Shown: positions 37,369-47,246, counted from the first letter of the stretch. The stretch is 64,000 nt of DNA from Parabacteroides sp. PF5-9 (GCF_029893105.1 NZ_JARXWG010000013.1:1-64000); one strand, 5' to 3'. The notes: a model not told the origin generated them from the letters alone. Made by a program: numbers and translations.

Positions 37369-38385
37369 TTAGTTGGAGAGAGTGATACAAACTAATCCGG
37401 CAATAAACAACAGGAACATCGCCGCAATCAGTTTGTTTGTACCTTTCGGAGCATCTTTAAATTCTTTCCATACAAAGACACCCCATATCATGGCGACAAC
37501 CGGAGCCGCATTACTTAGTGCATACGAGATAGCCGGATTGGCAGCGCCGGCGCCCATAAAGCTGATCGCCATACCACTCATCCAGATGAATCCTCCCAAT
37601 ACGCCGATCAGGTGTGTACGCATATCGCCGGCGAAATAATCTTTCATCGTGACTTTTTCTCCCTCTACAGGATATTTCATGGCAAACGTGTTGAAGATAG
37701 GTGTAGTGATCAGGATACCTACGGCAAAGAAAAAGACTCCCGTATAAGGGCTCAGTGTACCTGTTCCGCCTGCCAGGTATTGAGGAGCGATTGATTTAAC
37801 AACTAATCCGTAAAAGAACATGATCGCCAGCCCGGCTATAATAGCCAGTATGATCCCTTTTTTAGGAGTTGAGGCTTTGCTGGCCGACATTTTACCGTAT
37901 ATCTTACCACAGATGATGATTGCAACAATGATAATAGCAACACCGATCCAAAGTAATAACGAGTTGCCCGGATAGGCTTGCCCTGCCAGAGTGATCAACA
38001 GATAGTTGAATATAATACCACCGATCCATGCCAGACCGCCACCGATAGGGAATCCGATCGACATACCTGCGACTGCTATGGCGGCTGTCAGGAATATGTT
38101 ACCGAAATTCCAAACGATCCCGCCTAAGAGGGCATACCGGATACTCGACCAGTCCATCACAGCCAGGTCATCAAAGAACGTTTGTCCCTGATTTCCCAGA
38201 CTGCCTAATGTTACCGCTGCTAAAAGCGCTGTAAAAAAGAGACCTATGGTCAGGTCCCAGTAGAACAGTGCGAAATTCCACTTTTTGGTTGCAACCATTT
38301 TCTGCGTATTCGCCCATGATCCCCAGCAAATACAGCAATAAACGCAGCAAAGAAGTGCTAAAATGTAATTATTGACTAATATCAT
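37369..38385 (-). CDS. RhaT-family sugar/proton symporter
   Basis: A 338-residue inner-membrane protein with about ten hydrophobic segments, similar throughout to L-rhamnose/H+ symporters (CCICWGSWANTQKM near the start; FPIGGGLAWIGGIIFN in the middle). In Bacteroidota, members of this family import various monosaccharides, so the substrate need not be rhamnose. It lies 18 bp downstream of the isomerase gene and should carry into the cytoplasm the sugar released by the enzymes of this locus. Confidence 0.87.
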   Translation of the reverse strand: MILVNNYILALLCCVYCCICWGSWANTQKMVATKKWNFALFYWDLTIGLFFTALLAAVTLGSLGNQGQTFFDDLAVMDWSSIRYALLGGIVWNFGNIFLTAAIAVAGMSIGFPIGGGLAWIGGIIFNYLLITLAGQAYPGNSLLLWIGVAIIIVAIIICGKIYGKMSASKASTPKKGIILAIIAGLAIMFFYGLVVKSIAPQYLAGGTGTLSPYTGVFFFAVGILITTPIFNTFAMKYPVEGEKVTMKDYFAGDMRTHLIGVLGGFIWMSGMAISFMGAGAANPAISYALSNAAPVVAMIWGVFVWKEFKDAPKGTNKLIAAMFLLFIAGLVCITLSN

Positions 38386-38403
38386 AATCGTGTGGATTGA
38401 GTG

Positions 38404-39828
38404 TTAACTGTGAACATATAGATCCCATCCGAGATAGTTTTCGATCGCTTCCTGAAGGATATCGCGTACGCCTGTTCTCACCACTGCCACATGATGTTCG
38501 AAACCGTTTTTACAGATGTACTTCATTAAGCCTTGCAGGTTGTCTACTTTAGTTACCGCTATACAGCCGTCCATGTTGTATGGCTCGTCTGTGATCGTTC
38601 CTTCGCCCAGATATGATTTAATGATGCCTTTGGGATCATCGGTGGAGATCCGGAAGTATGTAAATTCACCTTTTGTGACCTTACCGTAAACGGCGCCGAA
38701 GGTATTGATCTTACCTAATGTACGACCGAGTACACCAAGAGGACCTAACTTAAGATCGTTGTTGACGAATGATTTCGGGAAGTTACCGCAGTGCGTACAA
38801 ACGCATTTGTTACGGTCTTCAGCGAAGTTGTTGTTCCAGTCTACCAACGCTGAAGGTTGATTAGACGCAAGTGTTAATGCATACATGGCAACAGCTCCGG
38901 CGAGATCCATTTCGCAAGCGGCAGGAAGAAGTTTCTCGCCCAACATGCTCATAACGACACAAGTCGCACAACCGAAGTTCTTTTCTAACGAATCCCAGCA
39001 CTGAATAGCTACTGCATCGACATCGGCCTCTTCGATCCAGGCGTCGACCGCCAAACCAAACTTAGCCACAAGTGGTAATTTATTGTCGTAATCGGCAGGA
39101 ACAGTCGCGTAGGCTCTGATCTCGTCCATCTTCTTCAGTAAGGCAGGAGCGTTATCTTCGATAGCGCGGGCTGCTTCAATGATCTCGGACAAGTCGACAG
39201 GAACGACGGTCATACCCGATGCCTGAAGTATCTTTTCGCTTGCGCGAACGGTATTGAAGCCTAAAGGACGAGCGCCGATAGCGCCGATTCGTGAGCCACG
39301 GATACCGTTAACAACGCGGCAAATGCCCGCGAACTTGTTGATGTCCTTAGCCAATAGATCAGAATAAATAGAATATGTATGTAATGTCGTATCGGTAAAA
39401 GGTATACCATATTGATACAAGTTATTGCATACGGATATCTTTCCGCAGAATGCATCACGACGACTGTCAAGGTCGACTTTATCATTCTCATCATCGCAAG
39501 CCTGTACTAAGATAGGCACATTCAGGTTTGCCACACTGATCGCGTTGATGATGCCGATCTCGAAACCGAAGTTTGGCAACGAAATGATGATACCATCTAT
39601 ACATTCTCTGTTTTCTTTGAAAAGAGCGGCGCATTTTAAACCGTCTTCACGTGTCTCTATACTACTACTTCCCGTAGGTGTTGCATCCTCCGGAAGAATT
39701 ACATAATCATACCCTTCATCAGTGAGTGTTTTTAATAATTGCTTACGAACATCTCTTGCTAACTCTGAATTGAAATAGGCGCGTGTTCCTATGATCACGC
39801 CAAAACACATTTTGTTCTTGTTCTTCAT
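38404..39828 (-). CDS. L-fucose/L-arabinose isomerase-family protein
   Basis: A 474-residue member of the FucI/AraA isomerase fold, which interconverts aldoses and ketoses with a divalent metal. The likely metal-ligand area is ACEMDLAGAVAMYAL near residue 300 (Glu/Asp), followed by a Cys/His cluster KCVCTHCGNFP near 345 that is not usual for FucI. It is shorter than true FucI (about 590 residues), so it is a relative with another aldose as substrate. Gene order indicates it makes the ketose for the downstream kinase. Confidence 0.83.
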   Translation of the reverse strand: MKNKNKMCFGVIIGTRAYFNSELARDVRKQLLKTLTDEGYDYVILPEDATPTGSSSIETREDGLKCAALFKENRECIDGIIISLPNFGFEIGIINAISVANLNVPILVQACDDENDKVDLDSRRDAFCGKISVCNNLYQYGIPFTDTTLHTYSIYSDLLAKDINKFAGICRVVNGIRGSRIGAIGARPLGFNTVRASEKILQASGMTVVPVDLSEIIEAARAIEDNAPALLKKMDEIRAYATVPADYDNKLPLVAKFGLAVDAWIEEADVDAVAIQCWDSLEKNFGCATCVVMSMLGEKLLPAACEMDLAGAVAMYALTLASNQPSALVDWNNNFAEDRNKCVCTHCGNFPKSFVNNDLKLGPLGVLGRTLGKINTFGAVYGKVTKGEFTYFRISTDDPKGIIKSYLGEGTITDEPYNMDGCIAVTKVDNLQGLMKYICKNGFEHHVAVVRTGVRDILQEAIENYLGWDLYVHS

Positions 39829-39897
39829 GCTATTGAGTATTAAAATTGTTTCGAATTATGAATTATGAATTGTGAATCATAATTAGCAATTCATCAT

Positions 39898-41382
39898 TTA
39901 TTTAATTAGTTGTTTTACCGTTTTTTGCCACTCTTTATAGAGTAATTCCATTTTCCCTTCTTCGGTAGCCGGAAGCATCCGGTTATCTCCGCTTCGTAGA
40001 GCGGTGATATCCTGAAAACAGTTCCAGACTTTACGTGCTAATCCGTTCATGACTACTGCTCCCAGTGCTGATGCTTCTTCTATGTCTAAACAATTGATGG
40101 GTACTCCGAGTAGGTCTGCCTGGAACTGCATCAGAAATTTATTTTTAGTAGGGCCACCGTCTGCGCGCAACTCTTTCAGGGTAATACCGGCCTGTTGGGT
40201 CATGGCGCTTACAAGATCTTTTACCTGATAGGCTATGGATTCGAGGGCTGCCCGCGCAATATGTGCTTTCGATGTTCCCAGTGTCATGCCGAATATGGCA
40301 GCTTTGACTTCCGAATGCCACCACGGGGCACCCAAACCGGTAAACGCGGGTACAAAATAGACACCGCCGTTATTTTCTATTGAAGTGGCCAATATTTCGG
40401 CTTCTCCCGGATGTGTGATCATATCCAGCTGCTTCTCCAGCCAGTTAATTGTGGCTCCCGTGCAATGGATGTTTCCTTCAAAAGCGTAATATACTTTACC
40501 CAGGGCAGAGAAGCCGATGGAAGTAACCAATCCCTGGGGAGCTGTGGCAGCTTGTTCTCCAATATTCACCATAACGGATGATCCTGTGCCGTAAGTGGCT
40601 TTTCCTAATCCTTCTTCAAAACACATCTGCCCGGCTAAGGCGCCGTGAGAGTCGCCTAATACGCCGGCGATTTGAATAGGAGTATCAAATAACCCATTCA
40701 CAGTTGTTTCTCCGAAAACAGAATCACAAGGAAGAACCTGAGCCATCATACTGCGTGGAATGGTGAATAGATCCAGTAATTCGTTGTCCCAATCCAACGT
40801 ATGGATATTGAAGAGCAAAGTCCTTGATGCGTTTGTATAGTCGGTTGCATGTATTTTGCCTTCTGTTAGTTTCCAGATCAGCCAGGTATCGATTGTGCCC
40901 ATCAACAGATCTCCTTTTTCTGCCGATTCACGTGCTCCCTCGACATGGTCAAGTATCCATTTTACACCACTGGCCGAGAAATACGGATCGATCAATAAAC
41001 CGCTCTTTTGCTGAACCATCGGGGTATGCTCATTGTCTCTTAACTCTTTACAAATGGCAGCGCCTCTTGCACATTGCCATACGACGGCATTACACACAGG
41101 CGTTCCGGTATTTTTATTCCATACAACTACAGTCTCGCGCTGATTGGTAATGGCCAAAGAATAAGTGATGTTTCCATTTGCTTCCTCCTTTTCCATCAAA
41201 TGACCGATAGCGCTTAAAACATTCCGGAAAATCTCTTCCGCATCATGCTCTACCCACCCGGCTTTGGGGTAATATTGCTGATGACTGATGTTAACCCTGC
41301 GTAGCAATTCGCATTTTTCGGAAAAGAGCATCGCTTTTGTGGCTGAAGTACTCTGGTCGATTGCTATTATACGGTGTTCCAT
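39898..41382 (-). CDS. FGGY-family carbohydrate kinase, glycerol-kinase-like
   Basis: A 494-residue kinase of the FGGY family closest in pattern to glycerol kinase: IAIDQSTSATKAMLF (phosphate 1), ITNQRETVVVWNKNTG, GTIDTWLIWKLT, YGTGSSVMVNIG (adenosine region). I start at MEHRIIAID (41382); the upstream ATG at 41403 adds seven residues. In this context a short ketose is a likelier substrate than glycerol. It is flanked by the isomerase gene (69 bp) and the transketolase genes (28 bp). Confidence 0.85.
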   Translation of the reverse strand: MEHRIIAIDQSTSATKAMLFSEKCELLRRVNISHQQYYPKAGWVEHDAEEIFRNVLSAIGHLMEKEEANGNITYSLAITNQRETVVVWNKNTGTPVCNAVVWQCARGAAICKELRDNEHTPMVQQKSGLLIDPYFSASGVKWILDHVEGARESAEKGDLLMGTIDTWLIWKLTEGKIHATDYTNASRTLLFNIHTLDWDNELLDLFTIPRSMMAQVLPCDSVFGETTVNGLFDTPIQIAGVLGDSHGALAGQMCFEEGLGKATYGTGSSVMVNIGEQAATAPQGLVTSIGFSALGKVYYAFEGNIHCTGATINWLEKQLDMITHPGEAEILATSIENNGGVYFVPAFTGLGAPWWHSEVKAAIFGMTLGTSKAHIARAALESIAYQVKDLVSAMTQQAGITLKELRADGGPTKNKFLMQFQADLLGVPINCLDIEEASALGAVVMNGLARKVWNCFQDITALRSGDNRMLPATEEGKMELLYKEWQKTVKQLIK

Positions 41383-41410
41383 GTGTATAGATTTAATGAT
41401 CAATATGCTT

Positions 41411-42334
41411 TTATTTAATAAAATCCAGTGCTGCTTTTAGAATGCCTGCCGTGTCTAATCCGTAATGGGCGAATATTTCGGTAGCATCTCCATGAATAAC
41501 ATTCTCATCCGGTATCCCTATTATTTTGACCGGAACCGGTGTCTCTGACAATGTCTCCGTAACTAAAGCTCCTAATCCGCCAAAACGGCTATGCTCTTCT
41601 ACGGTGATGATTCGCCCTGTTTCCTTCGCTGCTTTCAAAATAGCTTCTTTATCATAAGGCTTAATGGAAGCCATATCAAGTACACGTGTTTTTATTCCTT
41701 TCTCATGCAGTGCAAGACCTGCAAGATACGCATAGTAAACAGTTTCACCGGTGCCGATAATTGTTAAATCGTTTCCGTCCAACAGTAGATTGGCTTTTCC
41801 CAGTGTAAAATCGAAATCCTCATTTGTATATACATCCGGAACCGGAGCACGACCGACACGCACGTAGACTGGTTCCGGATAGTCTACCAAAAGTTTGACC
41901 AGTTTTTTCGTCTGGCGGGCATCACTTGGAAATACAATATTCATTCCCGGGAAAGTACGCAACACGGCAATATCATGTAGACTGTGATGCGTGGTTCCCA
42001 AGGCTCCATAGGCCACTCCTCCACTGACACCCAATATTTTAACGTTATTCTGACTATACGCGACATCCACTTTTATCTGCTCCAGACTACGTGCAACATA
42101 GAAGCAGGCGGGACCGCAAACAAACACTTTCTTGCCACTGTGAGCCAGTCCGGCAGAAATTCCTACGGCATTCTGTTCGGCAATTCCACATTCGACAAAT
42201 TGTTCCGGCAGTTCGTTGGCAAAATCATTCAATGTCACCGAACCGCGGGCATCGGTAGTCACTGCTATTATATCCTTATCGGTACGAGCAAGTGAGAGTA
42301 ATGTATCAGTAAAGCTCTTTCTGCAAGCAATCAT
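41411..42334 (-). CDS. Transketolase, C-terminal (pyrimidine-binding) subunit
   Basis: A 307-residue protein corresponding to the C-terminal half of transketolase: pyrimidine-binding domain with the conserved Glu in VECGIAEQNAVGISAGLA near residue 53, and the C-terminal domain (VEEHSRFGGLGALVTE). It overlaps the N-terminal subunit gene by 29 bp, so the two are made together as a heteromeric enzyme. Split transketolases of this type act on pentose-phosphate intermediates or, in the D-apiose pathway, on apulose 4-phosphate. Confidence 0.9.
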   Translation of the reverse strand: MIACRKSFTDTLLSLARTDKDIIAVTTDARGSVTLNDFANELPEQFVECGIAEQNAVGISAGLAHSGKKVFVCGPACFYVARSLEQIKVDVAYSQNNVKILGVSGGVAYGALGTTHHSLHDIAVLRTFPGMNIVFPSDARQTKKLVKLLVDYPEPVYVRVGRAPVPDVYTNEDFDFTLGKANLLLDGNDLTIIGTGETVYYAYLAGLALHEKGIKTRVLDMASIKPYDKEAILKAAKETGRIITVEEHSRFGGLGALVTETLSETPVPVKIIGIPDENVIHGDATEIFAHYGLDTAGILKAALDFIK

Positions 42335-43172
42335 ATTTCATTTGTTTTTCTAAATTCTCAATTCTGTCTGAAATCTCTTGGATAGCTTGTTCGTATTGTT
42401 TGGAGCACGGAACCCCATGATGCCAGGCAAGCTCTCCTTCCATAAAAGAGACCCCTCTTCCCTTTGTGGTATGGGAAATTAATAGGTGAGGGCGGCGATT
42501 GTTATAGTCGATCGTATTGAATGTGTTGACTATCTCTCCGATCTGATCTCCGTTCATCTCTTTGACATCCCATCCCATAGCTGTCCAACGTTGATGCAGA
42601 TCTTCTAAAGCCATCACTTCCTCGGTGGTTCCACTGATCTGTAAACCGTTACGATCGATAATAGCTACCAGATTATCCAATTTGTACTGATTGGCTGCCA
42701 TTGCTGCTTCATAAATAGATCCTTCTCCTTGTTCGCCATCACCCATTAAGACAAATGTGTTGTAATTTGAACGATTCATTTTCGCCGCAAGAGCCGTACC
42801 TACACCGATCGATAGCCCATGTCCCAATGCGCCTGTATTGACTTCGATACCGGCTATTTTGTTCGTTGGATGACCGGCAAGGGGTGAACCAAATTCACCC
42901 AATGTGTTTGTGATATCCGGTGAAAGGAATCCTTTTGATTCTAATGTGACATACAACGCTTCGGCGCAATGGCCTTTGCTCAAGATGAAACGATCCCGTT
43001 CGGGGTCTTTCGGACAGGCAGGATCCACATCCATAATGTCGTAATACAACACAGTCAGTACATTCAGACAAGACAGATCTCCTCCGGTGTGAGCGGCTTG
43101 TGCTTTATATATAATCTCCATTAACCTTTTTCGGTTTCTTTCTGATTGAAGTTCTAATTCTTTTACTTTCAT
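42306..43172 (-). CDS. Transketolase, N-terminal (diphosphate-binding) subunit
   Basis: A 288-residue thiamine-diphosphate-binding half: SKGHCAEALY, GALGHGLSIGVG, and the GDGEQGEGSIYEAAMAAN to IIDRNG motif for Mg2+ and diphosphate. I start at MKVKELELQ (43172), which fits the family; an upstream in-frame start at 43199 is unlikely. It is the first gene of the minus-strand catabolic operon, divergent from ribB, and transcribed from the regulator-rich gap 43173-43445. Confidence 0.9.
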   Translation of the reverse strand: MKVKELELQSERNRKRLMEIIYKAQAAHTGGDLSCLNVLTVLYYDIMDVDPACPKDPERDRFILSKGHCAEALYVTLESKGFLSPDITNTLGEFGSPLAGHPTNKIAGIEVNTGALGHGLSIGVGTALAAKMNRSNYNTFVLMGDGEQGEGSIYEAAMAANQYKLDNLVAIIDRNGLQISGTTEEVMALEDLHQRWTAMGWDVKEMNGDQIGEIVNTFNTIDYNNRRPHLLISHTTKGRGVSFMEGELAWHHGVPCSKQYEQAIQEISDRIENLEKQMKYDCLQKELY

Positions 43173-43324
43173 ACCTTTTTGGCTATTATTCCAAGGCAAA
43201 AGAAAATATTTTCATTCTAAAAACAAGACAAAACGCAAATAATCATAAATATTTTAACAATAATTACATCTAAATCGAAAATAAAAACAGATTTTAGCAA
43301 GTGAAACAAAAACACAGAAGCAAA

Positions 43325-43356
43325 TCGAAAGCAAATTTGCTTATTTTTGCTTTCGA
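43325..43356. promoter_or_regulatory. Inverted repeat in the divergent control region
   Basis: Perfect 11-bp arms TCGAAAGCAAA (43325-43335) and TTTGCTTTCGA (43346-43356), with the palindrome GCAAATTTGC overlapping the left arm. TCGAAA or TTTCG words recur nearby (43274, 43395). Probable binding site for the DeoR-type regulator at 44065; inferred from position. Confidence 0.5.
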
Positions 43357-43413
43357 TAGTGGGTGTAATCTTCCAAAAAAGCATTTTTTATTTTCGTTTC
43401 TTTTAGAATTGAC

Positions 43414-43421
43414 TAAATTTG
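43414..43421 (+). promoter_or_regulatory. -7 promoter element of ribB-deoR
   Basis: TAAATTTG (TAnnTTTG), 24 bp upstream of the ribB ATG at 43446. It overlaps a possible TTG codon at 43419, which excludes that upstream start. Confidence 0.65.
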
Positions 43422-43445
43422 CACCATTATTTAAACAGATACGGC

Positions 43446-44060
43446 ATGCTCAATACGGTAGAAGAAGGGATAGCAGTTATTCAACAAGGTCAGGTGTTGA
43501 TTGTTGTGGATGATGAGAATCGGGAAAATGAAGGGGATTTCATTGTTTCTGGTGAACATATCACCCCTGAGATAGTTAATTTTATGATTACATACGGGAG
43601 AGGTTTACTCTGTGTTCCGTTACCTCGCGCACGCTGCAAGGCATTGGAATTATATCCCATGACACAGGAAAATACATCTTTATTAGGTACTCCCTTTACC
43701 ATGTCTGTCGATTTACAAGGTTATGGTTGTACCACAGGAGTGTCGACATACGACCGTTCTGCGACTATACGCGCGTTGGTTTGCGGAGAGATCGCACCTT
43801 CGGAATTGGCTCGTCCAGGACATATTTTCCCACTTTATGGGCAAGACAACGGCGTGTTGGCTCGTGACGGACATACCGAGGCATTGCTCGATCTGACCAG
43901 ATTAGCCGGTTTAAAGCCGGGAGGCGCACTAATTGAAATATTGAACGAAGACGGAACAATGGCTCGTCTGCCTCAGCTACTTGAAATTGCCAAAAGATTT
44001 CAACTTAAAATTGTATCTATTAAAGATATTCAGGAATATCGTAAACGAAATAACATTTAG
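43446..44060 (+). CDS. ribB: 3,4-dihydroxy-2-butanone 4-phosphate synthase
   Basis: A 204-residue monofunctional DHBP synthase that converts ribulose 5-phosphate to 3,4-dihydroxy-2-butanone 4-phosphate and formate for riboflavin. Catalytic elements are intact: [12 protein letters not shown] (acidic metal site, near residue 22), [20 protein letters not shown] and GHTEA. Many Bacteroidota carry a fused ribBA; here the GTP cyclohydrolase half is absent. It is followed after 4 bp by a DeoR-type regulator gene and is divergent from a sugar operon, an unusual setting for a riboflavin gene. Confidence 0.92.
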   Translation: MLNTVEEGIAVIQQGQVLIVVDDENRENEGDFIVSGEHITPEIVNFMITYGRGLLCVPLPRARCKALELYPMTQENTSLLGTPFTMSVDLQGYGCTTGVSTYDRSATIRALVCGEIAPSELARPGHIFPLYGQDNGVLARDGHTEALLDLTRLAGLKPGGALIEILNEDGTMARLPQLLEIAKRFQLKIVSIKDIQEYRKRNNI

Positions 44061-44064
44061 GCCA

Positions 44065-44850
44065 ATGGCGCTCAATCGAAGAAGAATAAAAATATTGGAT
44101 TTAATTCGTGAAGACGGACATGCTAAAGTACATGAACTGAGCAAAATATTCAAAGTAACGGATGTTACAATCCGTCAGGATCTTGAGATCTTGGAGAATT
44201 TAGGATATGTACAAAGAGAACACGGAGGAGCATTTTTAAAAGATATCGGTTCTCTGGTGAAATCCGGTCAAGTATTGAATCAAACACATATCGAAGAGAA
44301 AAGAGAAATTGCCCAGAAAGCAGTTTCTTTTATTCATGAAGGCGACAGTCTTATTCTTGACTCAGGATCCACAACGACTGAAATTGCTAAATTATTGATT
44401 AATTTCAAGGAACTGACAGTTATCACTAACGCACTTAATATTGCCTTAATTTTAGGGGAAAACCATGGCATCAACTTAATCGTTACCGGCGGTGAATTTA
44501 AACCTCCCACACTTTCTCTGACGGGAAAAATGGCCGCTGATTCGTTCAAGGATATTCATGTCAATAAACTTTTTTTAGCTACTGCCGGGATCTCTTCGGA
44601 TATGCGCTTAACCTATCCCAGTTTAAGTGATTTAATGGTCAAATCGGCGATGATAAAGTCGGCTGACAAGGTTTTTTTAGTGGCCGACTCCTCCAAAATA
44701 GGCATTAGTGCATTTGCTAACCTTGGCTTTATATCCCTTGTTCATACAGTGATTACCGATAGTAAAATATCTGAAGAAAATTTAAAGAAGATGCAGGAAC
44801 AAAATGTCGACGTATACCACTCTGAGATGTTGTACGGACAGGAGGTATAA
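44065..44850 (+). CDS. DeoR/GlpR-family transcriptional regulator
   Basis: A 261-residue repressor: N-terminal winged helix (ILDLIREDGHAKVHELSKIF, VTIRQDLEILENLG) and a C-terminal sugar-phosphate-sensing domain (LDSGSTTTEIAKLL, TGGEF, FLVADSSKIG). DeoR-family effectors are typically phosphorylated sugars. I start at MALNRRRIKILD, 4 bp after ribB; an open frame extends back into ribB but lacks support. It probably controls the divergent carbohydrate operon and perhaps ribB. Confidence 0.9.
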   Translation: MALNRRRIKILDLIREDGHAKVHELSKIFKVTDVTIRQDLEILENLGYVQREHGGAFLKDIGSLVKSGQVLNQTHIEEKREIAQKAVSFIHEGDSLILDSGSTTTEIAKLLINFKELTVITNALNIALILGENHGINLIVTGGEFKPPTLSLTGKMAADSFKDIHVNKLFLATAGISSDMRLTYPSLSDLMVKSAMIKSADKVFLVADSSKIGISAFANLGFISLVHTVITDSKISEENLKKMQEQNVDVYHSEMLYGQEV

Positions 44851-44864
44851 ATGTAAACGACCGA

Positions 44865-47246
44865 TTACGGCAAATATTTCTCCTGCACTTCACCAAGAAA
44901 CGCTTCCGTCAGATCGATCAGCCGGGTGATTTTCTCTTTCCATAAATAGTCTGTTGTTATATCACCGGGGCGTCGTATATCTATCTCCCAAAGAATGGTT
45001 ATAATCTCTTTATCTGCTTCAAGCAGTAAAAACATCGGCGTCATTTTGTGACACACATAGTGTACTGTATCAAAGTCGTCCGCTTCGATACCTTCTTTTA
45101 ATAACACCAGATGGTTAATGGCTGTATACAGGAATTGCTCGATCACCTCGATCATTTCGTCGGAAGTTTCGTCAAACAAACTTTCGGTTTCGAACTTTTC
45201 TTCTACATCTCCTCCGATCAACAACCGGAGATTTTTTAAGGTCACCGGTTTTTCCAGGAAACCGGTAAATCCTTCAATACAGGCTCTGTCGGTATGGTAG
45301 TCCATCCGTCCACTGGCAAGAATAACCGGTTTTTCAGGATCCCTTTCTCGTATTTGGGTAAGCACATCCTTTCCGGAGAAATAGCCCATCTCCATATCGG
45401 TCAGTATGGTGTCAAAATCAGCCAAGTGGGTGAGTGCTTTTTCAAATTCCGCCCAGATCTGACAGGTGACTACGTGGTGCCCCAGCTGTTCGCACAACTG
45501 ACGCATCATCGTCAGGCTTGGCCCGTCATCATCAATGATCAACAAATTGCCGGCAACCGATTCAGTGACTATCTGCTCCCCCTTTTTTACGTTCAGATGA
45601 ACAGTCACCCGGGTACCGTTACCTTCCGACGAATGATGGTATAACTCCCCTTCAAAAAGATCGACCAACCCTTTCACCACATACAGACCGAATCCGCTAC
45701 CTTCTGCCAAGGCACTGTTTTCATCTACCCGTGTAAAAGGGAGATAGATCTTTTCCTGTTTATCGATAGGAATACCTACGCCGGTATCTGTTATTACAAC
45801 CGTCAACACCTCTTCGTGATAATTTATTACAAAGAATATACTCCCTTCCTGCGTATATTTAATCGCATTAGAGAGGATATTTGTGATGATCTGCCGGATT
45901 CTTAAAGGATCGGAATAGAGTATTAACTCCGGATTAAAATTGGCATCATAAGTGAATGATAGTTTTTTTGTCTCTGCCAGCGGAGCAAACATATCATACA
46001 GTTCATCACATAATTCCAATAGAGAGAAATTTTTACAGACCAATTGCAAAGTCCCTTGTTCCAGGCGGGAAAAATCCAATAAGTTATTCAATAGTGCTAA
46101 AATATGTTTGCCAGAGTTCCGCATTGAAACAATCTCTTTGGCGCTTAGTTGCTGTTTTTGCCGGCTCAGTTCGAGATAACCCAATATAGAGTTCAAAGGT
46201 GTTTTAACATCATGAGCGACCGACAAAAGCAGTTGATGCCGGCTTTCCATAAGCTGCCGTGTCCGTTTGTTCGCCTCCTCCAACGCTATTCTGGCTTTAT
46301 ACCCCTTATTGACATCATGGATAATAAAGATGATGAACAGCAAAATTACCAACAACACAAAACCTCCACCAATCAACATTCTGATATTATTCTGTTTGGA
46401 GACTGTCTCTTCAGCTTCTATCTCGTCCAGACGAGAGTTAACAATCTGGCTATACAGCTGGATGAGCAAGTCGGATAGTTTGGAAGAAATATCCTGATCG
46501 GCCAGAATAAGCGAGCCGACCTGTCGTTCGAGCCGACTAATGTGCCTGGAATAATCTTCACGCGCTTCTTCAATCGCACGTTGTATCGGAAGCGTGTCGG
46601 TCTCCGTAATTTTTATCACATTGGTGGTGGTCTGTGCCACAGTGACAATCGTATCTTCCTTGGCTTGAGGGGAAAAAACATTGGAGAGTCGTTGCATAAA
46701 ACTCTTTTTCGGAGCAGCCTGGACAAGAGTGTCCGAATAGGTAGTGACTATAGATGTGTCGGTATACATCTCTATCCGCTCGAGCGGCCGTTGAGCCTGT
46801 AACCGCAGCGAAAGCGAATCCAAAAGCGTCTGGTTATTGAACTGGAGGTTAAGCGCTGTCATCGACCGCCCCTTTTCCTTGAGCAGTACACTGATTTCAG
46901 ACAAGATGGAATCACCGATAAAGAGTGCCTCTCCGGCTTTGATCGAGTCGATTTTTGATTCGATCTCCCCTACTTGCCGACGAAAGTTACGCAGATGCCT
47001 GTTGCGTTTTGTGCCTACATATAAACTGGCCTCTCCCTGTGCCTGATTGATCGCATGAATTAATTTATTGATTTCACCCAACTCCCGATTATATTCCTCC
47101 ACAGTTATTCGTTTAGTACCGATATGTCGACTCGAAGAATAAAAGTAGAAGAAAACTGTTCCACATATAATGGCTACAAGCGCATATATAAGGAATACAT
47201 TCAGCCGGATATTTGACTCTATACTCTTCTTCATGTTATGATACAA
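44865..47246 (-). CDS. Hybrid sensor histidine kinase with receiver and HPt-like end
   Basis: A 793-residue inner-membrane kinase: TM1 near residues 16-36, a periplasmic helical sensor to about 290, TM2 near 295-315, HisKA with SVAHDVKTPLNSILGY (His near 345), HATPase (NILSNAIKYT, DTGVGIP, GSGFGLYV), receiver (ILTDMEMG, Asp near 614), and a C-terminal helical stretch with VCHKMTPM (His near 732) resembling an HPt domain. Such a His-Asp-His relay needs a separate response regulator; none is adjacent. Confidence 0.9.
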   Translation of the reverse strand: MYHNMKKSIESNIRLNVFLIYALVAIICGTVFFYFYSSSRHIGTKRITVEEYNRELGEINKLIHAINQAQGEASLYVGTKRNRHLRNFRRQVGEIESKIDSIKAGEALFIGDSILSEISVLLKEKGRSMTALNLQFNNQTLLDSLSLRLQAQRPLERIEMYTDTSIVTTYSDTLVQAAPKKSFMQRLSNVFSPQAKEDTIVTVAQTTTNVIKITETDTLPIQRAIEEAREDYSRHISRLERQVGSLILADQDISSKLSDLLIQLYSQIVNSRLDEIEAEETVSKQNNIRMLIGGGFVLLVILLFIIFIIHDVNKGYKARIALEEANKRTRQLMESRHQLLLSVAHDVKTPLNSILGYLELSRQKQQLSAKEIVSMRNSGKHILALLNNLLDFSRLEQGTLQLVCKNFSLLELCDELYDMFAPLAETKKLSFTYDANFNPELILYSDPLRIRQIITNILSNAIKYTQEGSIFFVINYHEEVLTVVITDTGVGIPIDKQEKIYLPFTRVDENSALAEGSGFGLYVVKGLVDLFEGELYHHSSEGNGTRVTVHLNVKKGEQIVTESVAGNLLIIDDDGPSLTMMRQLCEQLGHHVVTCQIWAEFEKALTHLADFDTILTDMEMGYFSGKDVLTQIRERDPEKPVILASGRMDYHTDRACIEGFTGFLEKPVTLKNLRLLIGGDVEEKFETESLFDETSDEMIEVIEQFLYTAINHLVLLKEGIEADDFDTVHYVCHKMTPMFLLLEADKEIITILWEIDIRRPGDITTDYLWKEKITRLIDLTEAFLGEVQEKYLP

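Noticed and set aside
39840-39900. AT-rich GAATTATGAATTGTGAATC repeats before the isomerase gene as a regulatory element
   Set aside because: Similar low-complexity ATGAATT runs occur elsewhere (for example 32437-32462), and I see no fixed period or conserved arm length.
43360-43445. An FMN riboswitch before ribB
   Set aside because: The promoter element is only 24 bp from the start codon, leaving no room for the RFN element, and none of its conserved helices is seen.
43981-44064. Upstream in-frame start for the DeoR-type regulator inside ribB
   Set aside because: The extra 28 residues have no counterpart in the family; MALNRRRIKILD gives the standard N-terminus 4 bp after ribB.
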